NCBI GenBank assembly: GCA_016617785.1
Contig: JADILM010000007.1
Coordinates: 1,426,001-1,490,000, forward strand
Reading direction: 5' to 3'
DNA length: 64,000 nt
From: Sporobolomyces roseus
Taxonomy: Eukaryota > Basidiomycota > Microbotryomycetes > Sporidiobolales > Sporidiobolaceae
Positions 48,242 to 59,700 of this stretch are shown one piece after another. Every line of letters starts with the position of its first letter. Positions within the stretch are counted from its first letter, which is position 1. A program made the translations under genes and the position numbers. The notes beneath the pieces were generated by a model that worked only from the letters and a program-made list of their open reading frames with translations, had not been told where the DNA came from and searched no databases.

Positions 48242-49655
48242 CTACTTTCCTTTCGGTTTAACCTCGTCTCCAAACTCCCTAATCCACACTCCATTCCCTC
48301 CCTCCCCTTTCCCTCCCTCATCGTCCTGCGAGAACGCGGCCGCCAATCGTTTCCCATCACACGAGAACGCGAGTGCTGAAATCGGATTAGGGTATTTCGA
48401 GAATTGCCTCAAACGTTTCTTTGCGAAAGGGTCCCAGAGGGAAACGGTTGCGTCTCCTCCTCCTGTTGAGAATGTACCATGTCTGTCTCACATTCACGAG
48501 AGAGCGTCAGCTTGAGAGTTCGAGGTGGGGAAGGGAGGAGGGAGAGACGGACACAGGGTTGAATGTGAGACCTTGAACTGGGTAGACAGTGTCGGTTCCA
48601 TCGATTACTTGTCGGTGACATTTGAACGCGTACTTCTTGGATTGTTTCGATTCGGAAAAGAATTCGACCGCTACTCGTCCTTCTATTGAAGTCATCGCAT
48701 AACCTGCACTCGCCGCTCAAGCCTACATCAGCAATTCTATAAGTGAGATAGAAGGAGAAGACGAGCGCACCGGTATCATCAGGCATACAAGCGATAGATC
48801 TAGTCATGAACTTCAGATTACTTTCCCTCTTACTCCAAACCTCTACATCTTTTCCCTCTTTCTTCTCCTCTAAGGCGGCTTGAAGTGTAGGGATATCGTA
48901 GATGTAGACATGTCGGGAACCCATTGCGACGACGATCTTTGAGGGAGAGAGGGAGAGGGAATAGGCTTTGTCGGGAAGAGGGAGAGTGAGAGACGGAGAA
49001 GGTTTTCGTGTTGAAGAGTCGATGGGGGTCACTTTCAATGTAGAGTCCCATGAAGCGGAAATGACGGATTCTGGAGACCAGGGAGAGGTTAGTGGTGGTA
49101 GGGAAGGGGTAGAGAGAGAAGACATACTCAGTTCCGCACAGTATGCTACACATTTCACCGGTTCATCATGTTTCGCGATCAGTTGACTCTCTTGTGAATC
49201 AAAGTCGACACTGCAAACGATCTCAAAACCGCCCATCAGTCCCTACTTTGTAGAAAGATGAATGAGAGAGAGGTCAACTTGCGATCTAACCTCCTTTCCC
49301 AATCCTCCTACATACGCCATTGTACTCGAATCTGGTGCCCAACAAACATCCAGCACTGCTCCCCTAATCGCTAGCTTTTGTTGATTAGAAGGGTTTTGCA
49401 AGTTTGTTAAATAAACATGCTGTGATTCTCCATCCCCTCTACGTTAGCCGCGTTCTGCTAGTGTAGAGAGAGTGAGAGATTACCTGATCCCATGATGAGG
49501 TCAACAGCAAGTCTGGGTTGGTTGGGTGGAAGGAGAGAGATGAGATCGAGTCGATCAACGATGGAAGTTGGATATCTGTACAGAGACCAAGGAGCGCGTC
49601 AGTGTAGCTTCGAAGGAGAGTATTAAAGCTGTCTCATACCTGACAGGTTACTCAT
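48242..49655 (-). CDS. BUB3: spindle checkpoint WD40 protein Bub3
   Basis: Seven exons (49655-49640, 49575-49484, 49419-49291, 49242-49128, 49070-48771, 48703-48553, 48482-48242) give 347 aa. The WD units include [41 protein letters not shown] and [10 protein letters not shown]. The diagnostic Bub3 segment is [46 protein letters not shown] and [12 protein letters not shown]. Bub3 binds phospho-MELT motifs at kinetochores and recruits Bub1 and Mad3/BubR1. One donor (GTCCGT at 48552) is weak but is the only one that restores VHGTFSTGG. Confidence 0.93.
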
Positions 49656-50038
49656 ATTGATCGAGAGAGTTCTGGAGGAAAGCAAACCTCGCGATTCTCC
49701 TGTCGAACCTTTTGCTCTCCTACCACTTCCTTGCTTTCGTTCACAGGATCTTCTGATCCTCTACCGTGCTCCTATAGCGCGGGCTAGTCTCTGGCTCTTT
49801 GCTATCGCTTCTCCCAGTTCGCCCACTCCGTTTTCGAGTCTTTCTGTCTCTTCTTCTTACGACCGGTCTCCTGCCTCATGCTTCTATCTTTGTTCTTTAG
49901 TCGCTCACCAGAAGGACTAGCGAAAGCGAGGATCGTTGTCGTTGACCGGACAAACCGCGGATCACATCTCGGGTATTGGATTCTCTTTCCAAAAGCGAAC
50001 CCAACCTTCTGCAGCTCTCTCTTCCCTCTCTAATCTCC
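49656..50038. promoter_or_regulatory. divergent region, BUB3 / unknown gene
   Basis: About 380 bases between two start codons facing away from each other. Short open frames are present but unsupported. No named element is recognised. Confidence 0.45.
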
Positions 50039-51441
50039 ATGCATTCGACAATCAGTTCAATCGGCTCCGACGCTGCAAGGCTCTCACCTCCTCTACGTGC
50101 GGTCGAGGAATTCGTTCAGCATGTCAAGGCATCAATCATGCCTTATTTCTGTTTGAGAGGTCAGCTCCATTCCCGCTCTCGAGACTCAGAACACAATCGT
50201 ACTGATACTCGTTCTCTCGCTTTTTCAGGTGATGCAGCTTTTGAGGTGTTGACTGGTGTTCGAATGGAGAAACGGTTCCATGGCTACGTAGGTCGTTTTT
50301 CGCCTTGTTTCAGACGTCACGAGCGCCAATTTGACAATCTCGCTCAATAGGATGTCGAAGCGGATACTCCTCAGGCGATAAAACCCCGGATCCGAGCCGT
50401 TTTCGGCGGTCAGTTCGTCAAACCTCTCAAACTCGATGCGGGATCATGGCACGTTGCGCCAGTTCGAGATCGAGCCTCCTTGACAGATTTGGCCTTTCTG
50501 TACCATCCATCGACCGAAAATACTCTAGTCTCCTTCAGTAAGCAAATCTATCGTCGATCTCCTGCTGATTCAATCGACTGAGTCGGAGTCTCTCCCTATC
50601 TTATAGCGCTACACACTGAAGGTGGTCTGTTCGATCTCCTCAAACCTCAGCTCACAGACTATTTTATTCTCGAAGACACTTGGTCGATCATTACCTTTCA
50701 ACCCTCGCACCTCAACTTTCGAATCTACAATCCGACCCTCATCCTCGTCGATCTACTCTGTCGCCTTCGCCTACCTTCCCCTTCAATCAAAGGATCCGAG
50801 CACGAGATTCATCTCATTCTGATGCTGCTGGAGAAGGGATATAAACCTGAGTCGCTCGGGTTAGGAAAAGGGAAACTCGCCCATTTCTCGATCAAAGCCA
50901 CTTGGAAAATCTTGAAGATGTAAGTACAGCATCCTTCTCGATCAACGTCTCAAAAACTCACCATTGTCGAAACAGGATGAATCAAGAGTACGTCGAACGA
51001 GCCGACCACAACGCTATGCATCTTTGCAAAGATCAGGTTTCGATTTCATTCGCTTTCGAAATGAGCTCTTATCGTAAGCGTAATGAGCTGGAGGGGTGTC
51101 AAGATGTTGGGGAGATTGAGAGCTGCCTGGGAGTCCTTCACGATATCTTCGTCAGTTTCTTGCCTCACTTCCTCTCATTTAACGTACTGACCAAGGATAT
51201 CGGGGCAATGAACAGCAGGAAGGTCACGCTGAGCATTCGAAGTCACACACCGGAGAAGCGGGAGGTGGCAGGCGAGACCGTCATTCTCAGCGACAACATT
51301 CACCTCCGACTTTTCCTAATCTCGAATCTTTCGCTGATTGGAGCAAGACTCTTAACAGACACCTCCACCACGCTCGCGTCAGCCCCCATGTCGTTCAATC
51401 CCGCCGTTGATGAACATTCCTCTTTCTGCCTGAACTTTTGA
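50039..51441 (+). CDS. uncharacterised protein, paralog 1 of a local pair
   Basis: Five exons (50039-50159, 50229-50287, 50351-50537, 50607-50919, 50976-51441) give 381 aa. I do not recognise the family. It is clearly paralogous to the gene at 53308-54897: shared blocks are IMPYFCLRGDAAFEVLTGV (there IIPSFCLRGEAAISILTGV), VEADTPQA (VEADAPQA), LNFRIYNPTLILVDLL (LKFRVYSPTLLLIHLL) and LILMLLEKGYKP (LIMLLMEKGFEP), with matching intron positions. No signal peptide or membrane helix is apparent, so it is probably intracellular. The C-terminal third is unlike its paralog. The start is the first ATG in frame. Confidence 0.72.
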
Positions 51442-51731
51442 AATTTGTTGCTTGTTCTTTTTCGTATTGTCCTGTTAGTTCGCTCAGAATCGTATACAGC
51501 TTCATCTAGCTCCGCTTTGAACGTCGGCGCTTCTGAGCACTCCTGCTAGTAGCGAGATCGGCGTGAGATTAGCGAGAACACTCCTGCGCAAGCACCTCGA
51601 CTTTCGCTTTCGAATCTCTCGTTCGTCTCGCTTTGATATTGGACTACTTCGCTTCGAACCCGAAAGAGAGATAGTTTCACATGTTCCGACAGCGCCCTCA
51701 GCCTCTTTCATATCGCTCCGAATACCTTGCC

Positions 51732-53066
51732 TCAAACCTTCCCTCGATCTAATAACGGATACTGATCTCCCTTCTTCACCTTCCCCTTCTCTTGTAGGTC
51801 CCAAGGGGCGATCACCATCAGCTTGTGTTTGTTGTGGTGGTGATGAATGAACAAGAAGAGACCGAGCGAGAAGACCAAGAGAACGATACTCGAGATAATG
51901 ATGAGAAAGGTAGGAAGTCGGATCGAGGTGAACCAATTCCCACTACTGTGTACAAGTCCTCCTGCATATCAGCTACAACTCTAAGCGATGCGACGAGAGA
52001 TCTCGCTCACGCTGTTCTACCATCTCCTTCTTTGACGACTCGAACAGTGAGTACTGCAATCCTCCGATCGATTCCAATACTGTGATTGATACCTTCGGCT
52101 TTCAGGTCTCCGAAGTATTCTGCTCCTTGTACGGCCACGACGGAAGTTTCGTAACGAGCTTTCGAGATGGGCGAAACGGTACCATTGGGATTCGTAGCGA
52201 TTTCAATCACTTCATCTCGTCCGAGATCGTACCTGCGGTTCCCTCGTTGACTCAGTACTCATCTGACGACTTGCACTGAAGCGTACAAGGAAGCGCACCC
52301 GTTCGGAATGATCATGTGGTCCTTGTAGAGGTTGTGCTCCTTGCTCACCGCTAAGAACCACGCTCCCGAGTTCGCCTACGAACCAGGAAGGCTTCCTACT
52401 CGTCAGCTCTCGTTTGGGTAACTGAGCACGAGTACGAATCGACCTCGAACGTACCGTTGTTCCATTCTGTTTGAACACTCTGAAATGATTCCCACCTTGC
52501 AAACTTTCCGAGCAAGTTCCGAAGACAGGGTCGTCGTAATTGTACCTCAGGATCGTCGTTTGATTGACTGTGCAAGAGCTATTCACCTCATCAGCACTCC
52601 TAGAGAGCGAAATGAGGCGAAGTGTATCGCACCTAATTCGTTCCCATCTCCCAGATTCGCCGCCTGCAGCGAATTGTGATCGACCCATTGAAAACATTGA
52701 GGACTGAACCTCAAACTCGAGCAATAATCCAGAAACCCCTCGTATTCGAGCACTGACGGATCTGATTTCGACGAGATGACAACATTGAGTGGTTCTCCTC
52801 CCGCATACCAGTTGTTCCAAGTCTGTTCAATAACGAAGAGGAGTAAGTGGGAAGGACGAGAGAAGGATCGGGTGTTGGGAAGGAAGGAGAAAGGGACGAA
52901 CGGTCAACCAAGATCCACCTGCTGAGGTAGGGTTGAAGAAACCTAGTTCGTCGTTGAGAGATGTTGTTGGTTGTGCTTGAGCGTGAAGAGGTAGGAGAAG
53001 GGAGGAGATGGAGAAGAGGAGCAAAGAGGAAGCGAAAGAGGAGCGATTCCGTGAAATGAGCGACAT
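51732..53066 (-). CDS. single-pass type I membrane glycoprotein, function unknown
   Basis: Six exons (53066-52902, 52822-52633, 52567-52455, 52375-52299, 52232-52011, 51945-51732) give 326 aa. A signal peptide (about 1-32: FASSLLLFSISSLLLPLHAQ) precedes an ectodomain with four nearby cysteines (DYCSS, QCFQW, GTCSES among them), sequons NQTT, NGTT and NGTV, and the block TWNNWYAGGEPLNVVISS. One membrane helix (FLIIISSIVLLVFSLGLFLF, about 262-281) is followed by a histidine run and a basic tail ending RGKV. The topology suggests a cell-surface or secretory-pathway protein. I do not recognise a named family. It lies between the two uncharacterised paralogs. Confidence 0.75.
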
Positions 53067-53307
53067 AGGAGTAGCAAACTACCCTCTGATGCTCCGTTGA
53101 GGTAGCTTGAGTCGATCGCTGTGGGAGAGGTGAGAAGGGAGAGAGAAAGAGGAGAGAGAAGAGAGAAGGGGATCGAGATCCGAGGACTTGTCGGACTTGA
53201 CCCACTTCTGAGAACACGACGACGACGACAAAGGAGACCGTCACTGAACGAAATAGATTGATTGTGAATAAAGAAGGAAATGTATAGACAGACAGAATCT
53301 TCGACTC

Positions 53308-54897
53308 CTACCAAGTTTTCGAGGGATTGTTGAGTCCATATCGAGGTGAAGTAGTAGGATAGGGTCGAGGACGAGCCTGAGCATAGTGAGGATCATGAGG
53401 AGCATATAAAGGGACATGAGGAGGAGGAACATAGGCGTAGGCGTTCGGGAGGGAGGGATGAGGAGCTTGGTAATAAGTAGTCGAAGGTCCCGGATGATAA
53501 GATGGGTAAGCTCTTGCTTGTTGCTCTCGAAGGACTTGTTCAGCAGCCCTGTACGCTTTCTATCGATGTGGCCTCGGGATTAGCCAATGAGCCTGAGAAG
53601 AACGAGGTAGAAAGGATAGGAACTGACAAAAATGTTGAGCAGAACCTTGAGTAAATCCTTCATTACAAGAGCGTCATCACTGCCGTCCAATTGCAGATCC
53701 TCACGATACTGCAATGTATCGTCGCAGACTCGAACAAAGTTGCTCTTGAGATTCTTCACACTTGTTTCTGCTTGATCCAAGATTTCGGGTTTCAACCTTT
53801 TCAAACCGAGAGTACGTTGATTAGTATCAGCGCATTCCGTTAGTCTGCGAGATGAGAGGGTTGTGCGTACAAGGCGAGAACCTTGTGGCAGTTGGAAGGC
53901 GAAAACTGATCGAGTGTCGTTCCCTCATCTTCCCTCTCCTTCAAAGCCGGTTCAAATCCTTTCTCCATCAACAGCATGATCAGATGGGTCATATACTCAA
54001 GCTCAGTAGGTGCTCCCTCGGGGCGTCGAAGGAGTAGATGAATTAGGAGTAGAGTCGGAGAATAGACTCGAAATTTCAAGTGTTTCGGTTTGAAGGTGCA
54101 GGTGTTCCAGGTGGGGTTGGCTCGATCGGCGGTAGGTTGAGGGAGGTAAAGGGGATTGATGAGGTGAAGTAAGCCTTGATTGTAGTCTCCAATGAGCGCT
54201 GTGAGTGTTACGAGGACAAAGATTAGCCTTTTGTAAAGAATTCGTCAAGATGGATTCGAGAGCGTACTGATCTTAACAGGAATCGTCGAATGGGATCTTC
54301 CATTGTAGTTACTGGGGGAAGAAACGTTGATATTAGTTCCGCTTGACGATGCAGTCGCAATCTCGAACGGAGGAGAAACTCACCCTTGACGGAACAAGAA
54401 GATCGACTTTGTGAAATCTTTTCCATCGGGCGTAGCGACAAACCCCCACCACGTCCCTTTCTTTGCAGCGGGAGGCTGAACCGAGAAGTGTCGGAGTGTC
54501 CCGTAGATCAAGCTTGAATTCGCTTGGGGAGCGTCGGCTTCAACTGACTGCAAGGCGGAGTCGGAACCGCCGAGAGGAGAGTGATTCACCGAATCAGTAA
54601 GACTCCCTAGGATCGAGAACGTCGGTGAGTCTCACGTAGCATTCGATCTTGTGCCCTCCATAGTCGCTCTTTCTACTCCGAGCATCGACTCCTGTCAAGA
54701 TTGAAATTGCCGCTTCACCTGCGCGTCCCAAAAAGGCACAAGATCAGTATGAATTCAAATTCACTGACTTGGGGAAAGGACTCGCCTCGTAAACAGAAAC
54801 TGGGTATGATCGATCTTCCTCCCTTCATCTCTGCCTCCTTGACTTGCTTGAGGAGTGCTTTCGTAGCAAAGAGGCTGAGCGAATCCTGTGGTGCCAT
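53308..54897 (-). CDS. uncharacterised protein, paralog 2 of a local pair, Pro/Tyr-rich tail
   Basis: Seven exons (54897-54786, 54718-54636, 54547-54384, 54311-54268, 54198-53871, 53796-53628, 53559-53308) give 383 aa. The first 260 residues match the gene at 50039-51441 (SFCLRGEAAISILTGV, SVEADAPQA, LKFRVYSPTLLLIHLL, MTHLIMLLMEKGFEP). The final 80 residues, absent from the paralog, are rich in Pro, Tyr and Ala (PGPSTTYYQAPHPSLP, YVPPPHVPLYAPHDP). The first intron must use a GC donor (GCGAGT at 54785) to keep the conserved FCLRGEAA; this is the only GC-AG intron I found. Function unknown. Confidence 0.72.
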
Positions 54898-55423
54898 CGA
54901 CGTTAAAGGGAGATTGAAGGCGTAAGAGAGAGGAAGTGCCCCGAACGAACGAGAAACGATGGTAAAATACCCGAGATCCGCGGCTTGTCCGGTCGATGAC
55001 GATGACCTCTAGCTACACTTTCCGACGCTGTATGAAAGGTAAGAGAGTGAGAGATACAAGAGCGGGAAGTAGCGAGTTCGAAGCGAAGAAAGCGAGAGAA
55101 AAGCGACAAGTCGACGACGAAAGGAACTGATACTTGTCCTGTCATCATAGAGCAAGCAGAACAACTCTACCGATCAGTAGAATCAAAGCAGAGGATCAAG
55201 TGAAGAGTAGGGAACCAAGAGAGAACTTTCATTGTCAGCGCGAGTTGGCCTCCTCCACTCACCTCGACTAACTCTAAACGCGCTCGTTACACTTCGAGAA
55301 GGTAGAAGACAGCTCTATCAACCACCCAAGCTCGTAAACGCTCGCTCAAACGCGGTCCTCGCCTTCGTCCACCTCACCCGAACACGACTTGGATCAACTC
55401 CTTCCTCTCCTCTCCCCTCTCCA
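54898..55423. promoter_or_regulatory. divergent region, unknown paralog 2 / Erv25-like
   Basis: About 525 bases between two divergent start codons. A long open frame in phase with the Erv25-like gene begins at 55232, but the signal peptide starts at 55424, so the upstream part is taken as 5' UTR. Confidence 0.5.
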
Positions 55424-56359
55424 ATGCCCACCTCTCTGCGCTCGCTATTAGCGCTGACCCTTCTCCTCCCGTTCTCTGTATCAGCCGTCAAGTTCTCCCT
55501 CCAAGCCTCTCACAACCCCACCCCAAAATGTCTATGGAATTATGCGATGTCCGACACTCTAGTAGTCATCTCTGTATCTGCTCCTATGGCAGGTAATTTA
55601 CAGAGATTGGATATGGAAGTTGTCGATGGAAGTTCTAGTAGGAATACTTATCAGTCCAAGAGGGGATTGAAGGGGGAAACTAGGATGGCGATTACTACTC
55701 ATGCAGATGCCGATTTGGGAGTTTGTTTCAAGAATGTTTTGGATCCTTGTACGTTCAACTCTCTTCTCTCGGATCCTGGGGGGGAGAGGGCGAGTTCGGA
55801 GTCGAGCTGGGAATCGTCTTTTTTCGGTTTTGGACGCAAAAGTGAACTGACTATTTGAGGTTTGGGATTGCAATGCAGCGGTGAATGAGAATCAAGCGCA
55901 CAAGTACTCGAGGTTGGTCGATTTGGATGTTGATATCGGAGCCGACGCGGTGGATTACAATGCGATTGCGAAACAAGAAAGTTTGTCGGGATTGGAAGTC
56001 GAAATGAGGAAATTGGAGGGAGTCGTGAAAGAGATTGTCGAGGAATTGAATTACCTCAAGAGGAGGGAAGCTAGGATGAGGGATACCAATGGTGAGGCTT
56101 TTCGCCCTCAAGAATGACAGTCGTTTTCTCGATTTCCGAGACTCACTGTTTCTTGTCGGTGTACTTCGCAGAATCGACAAATGAGAGGGTTGCGACATTC
56201 TTCTATTTGACTTTCTCGGCATTGGTCGTGTTGGGCGCATGGCAAATCATTCATTTGAGAAGTTACTTCAAGAAGAGTGAGTTTTCGCATGTTTCTCTTT
56301 CGCTTGCTTCCTCGCGCTAATTCGTTCCTTTGATCCTTACAGAGCACCTCATCGACTAA
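55424..56359 (+). CDS. ERV25: p24-family cargo receptor, Erv25 (p24 delta) type
   Basis: Four exons (55424-55748, 55879-56091, 56172-56276, 56343-56359) give 219 aa. It has a signal peptide (LRSLLALTLLLPFSVSAVKF), a GOLD domain with the conserved cysteine pair (PKCLWNY and LGVCFKNV), a short coiled coil (LEVEMRKLEGVVKEIVEELN), a membrane helix (VATFFYLTFSALVVLGAWQI) and a short cytosolic tail RSYFKKKHLID. p24 proteins cycle between ER and Golgi in COPI/COPII vesicles and help load GPI-anchored cargo. The KKxx-like lysines in the tail suit COPI binding. The last exon is 17 nt. Confidence 0.9.
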
Positions 56360-56778
56360 TTTCGTCCCTCTCTCTGATAAACATCAAGGAAGATATGCGA
56401 GGTTGGATGAAAGGTGTCGTTTTCTGTTTCTTTTCGCAATGCATTGCTATATACCCCTGCCTTTTTCGTTCTTTCGTTCTTTTTCGTCTTACACCGCTTT
56501 GTCGCGAATTGAAGGGTTACGCATGATGCGGCAGACTCGTGTCTGAAGAAGTTGAAGTAGTTTTCGCGAAGTTCAGCTTCCTCGCTTTTCCTCTTCCACT
56601 TACTTCTCTTTCTCTCTACTGCCACTTCCTCGACGCACTCCCTTCTCTCGCGGACTCGACGACGTGGACAAAGGGATCCCTCCCTTCTTTCGAAAACTCC
56701 ATCATCGTTAAAGGCATTCATTCACCCTCGTTTCCCTCGTTTCCTCCCTCTCACTCCTTCCCAGCTCAATAGAGTGCC
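56360..56778. other. spacer, Erv25-like 3' end / disordered-protein promoter
   Basis: About 420 bases. The region before 56779 is rich in TCC and CTC runs. No gene or repeat is recognised. Confidence 0.5.
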
Positions 56779-59700
56779 ATGTATCATGGTTCCTATCCAC
56801 AGGACAACACCATCTATTCTGGAACAGTCCCTCTACCACCCCTCTCGAACTCTTCAAATCGTTCAACCTCGTCCTCTACAACAGGCTCACGATCAGCACT
56901 CCGACTCCCATCAACTACTGAAGATCCACTACGTTTCAACTCACCATCGGGCACTGTGAGAACGGAGGAAAGGAGAGGTCTGGGAGAGGGAGTGAGCCCA
57001 GTCAAGAGGAGGAACGAGAAACCTATTCCATTCACTGTAGAGAGGACGGCGGATCCTGTCAGTCCTAGTAGAGTCAAGGGAACCGTTGGCGAGAGGGTTA
57101 CAACGAGGGATGAGTTCGTATCGGGGTCGGGGAGTTTGAAGGGGATCGATTGGGATGAGAGAACGCGGAGGAGAGGTAGTAATGACTCGCAAGTACAAGG
57201 TGAGTATCTACGAACTATTTCAGCCCTGTGCGAGAGCTGAACCATTCTTGACATTCGCAGGTCTTTCGCAACAATCCTCTCCTTCGAAGCCTCTTCAAAA
57301 CCGTTCTTCCACCCTCTCATACAACACCATCTCTACCGTTTCCTCCCGATCCTCTTACTCTACACGTCCTTCACAACCCTTCGCACCCTCCCACACTCGA
57401 GATCCTTCCTCCTCTACTTCACTCCCCTCTTCGAAATCGCATTCCCAAACTCATCTACTCGATTTCCCCCTACCGTCAACCTCCAAAACGATGAGGATAC
57501 GAAACAGGACTTCATCTTTATCGTTAGCTAGAACTCTATCGAACACTTCTTCAGCTAGCTCGACGAATCAAGGGGATTCTCCAATTACTCCTGCGAGGGA
57601 GAAGGGAAAGGGGAAGGGGAGGGAGATCAATGAGGATTGGGAGAGAGGATTACCGGTCTTGGGTCCTGCTAGTCCGGAGAGGAAGGGACCGGCAATGGTC
57701 GATCCTAGGTTCACTTTTCCGAGACGAGCGGGAGGAGGGGGAAGATTGGGAGTTGTGGGACCGATGGGAGAATTGAGGAGGGGGAGCGATGAAAGTGAGA
57801 AAAGAAGACAAGAGAGAGAGAATAGTTTTGTTGCTAGTCTGTGAGTTTCACCTCTCTCGTGCTATCCATGCAAGATAGCACTGATGGGGCAGAAGTTGGC
57901 TCTCACAGTAGCTCTCAACCTCTACTCGATTCGACAGGGCATAGACTCCCTCTATACTCGACCTCACCACCCTCTCGAACGACATATCTTCCAACATCTC
58001 CTTTACAACCCTCCCTCATCCCTCCTTCACCCTTCTCCCCAACATCTCCGGTCCACTCCCTAATCTCTCCAGAACCCCAATTCTTTGCCTACCCAATCGC
58101 ACCTTCCTCCTCAGGATCTCCCTCGAAACGTCCACCTCGTTCCTCCTCCTTCACCCAACGTATTCGCCATCGTACTCGTTCAAACCCTCGCAAACCCGTT
58201 CGCCGTCGTTCTTCCTCTCTCCGCTCGAGCCGCTCCTCGATCTCCCCTCATAGAGGATTCAGACCCCGATCAGTCTCTACCCCTGATTTGAGAATGCACG
58301 CGAGATCCCAATCGGTTCCTATTCCATTCGATCGATTCTCACCCCGTTCACCATACGCACACGATACGACAGAGCGAAGACCATCGATCGCTGACGAGTT
58401 ATTGTTTGGAACGCACGAGAGGAGGAATGAGAGTAGTTTGGAAGTGTTCCCTAGTAGGAGGCATTCAATGGTGGAGAAAGGAAAAGGAAAGAATGTCGAG
58501 ATTACGAGGACTAGGACACCACCTTTACCTATGATCCCACCGAGATCGACTCAACCTCGTCATTCCAAAGTACAAGTCAGGACGAAGAGGAAAGAGTCGT
58601 TGCCGCCGAAAGTCAAGGGGAGTTTGATTTTGCCTCATCCTAAACTTGTTCTCGGGGGTGAGAGCGACGAGGAAGGGATCAGGAGGAGGTATGCAAAAGG
58701 TGGGAGGGATGAAGAGGTTGAGAGGATCTTGACGCAGGATTCAATGGAGAGGACGAGGGATCCGGATTTGGAGAGTTTGGATCATTCGAGTTTGTTGAGA
58801 GTGTTGAGGGAGAACGAGGAATCTAGGAAAGAGAGAGAGGCATGGAGTGATTCAGCTACGAAAACTCTTGGGTTTGGATCAAAGCTGGGAGGGTTTGAGA
58901 GGAGAGGGAGTGGGAAGGGTACGAGAGGTCCGGCGAATATCGCTTTTGGTGGAGGGGTTAGGGAGGAGAGGAAGAAAGTCAGGAAAGACGTTGAGAAGAA
59001 GAAGCGGAGGGCGGCAGATAGTGAGACGGAAGCGGAGGGCCAGAGACCTACATTCGGGAGGAGAGAATCGTCACAATCACAGAATGGTTCGAATGGATGC
59101 TCTCCACCTATGCCGAGTTCGTTTGAGCCTTTCGTTCAGCTGGGGAGAAAGTTGTCGTTGTCGAGAACGAGGAGTCGGGAGAAATTGGTCAAGGGTAAAG
59201 GGAGTGTTGGAAGTGGAAGTGGGTTGAATGGGATCTATGTGGGACAAGGAAGTGAGGGGCCAGCCTCAACGAGAACGGTCAGAGGGAAACCGATTCGACA
59301 TTTGAGAGGATCAAACTCGGTCGATTCGATCTACTCTCGAACTCATCATCTACCTTCGATCGCTCGAGTACAACAAGAACAAGTGGACCCGGGAACTCAA
59401 TATGGTCAAGCGCTCTCCTTCGACGATGGGAATGCACCGATCAACGAAGAACACCGTAGACCCTCTGTTACAAGTCAGAACGCTTTCCTTTCCTTACCTC
59501 CTCATCTTCACCACCTTCTCCGATCCCCCGAACGCACAAGTTACGAACCTTCTCGTGCTCCCCCTCCTCCGCCCTCGACGATTCCAGACCTACGTTACCC
59601 TCGCTCGCTCAAGGACGACCCGAATCGATCATCGACAAGTTCCGTCGCTTCCGCCGCTCGCCTCTCACTCGCTCTCGAAACTCAACTCTTGCGAGCCACC

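Noticed and set aside
49936..50205. Open frame MSLTGQTADH overlapping the start of unknown paralog 1
   Set aside because: It is out of frame with the paralog-supported exons and has no homology to the sister gene.
52118..52159. Extra short intron in the membrane glycoprotein gene
   Set aside because: The frame reads through without it and joins the membrane-helix exon correctly, so the simpler model was kept.
57841..57878. 38-nt intron in the disordered-protein gene
   Set aside because: An acceptor at 57908 in the same phase gives a 68-nt intron with a branch-like CTGAT, closer to the other introns.
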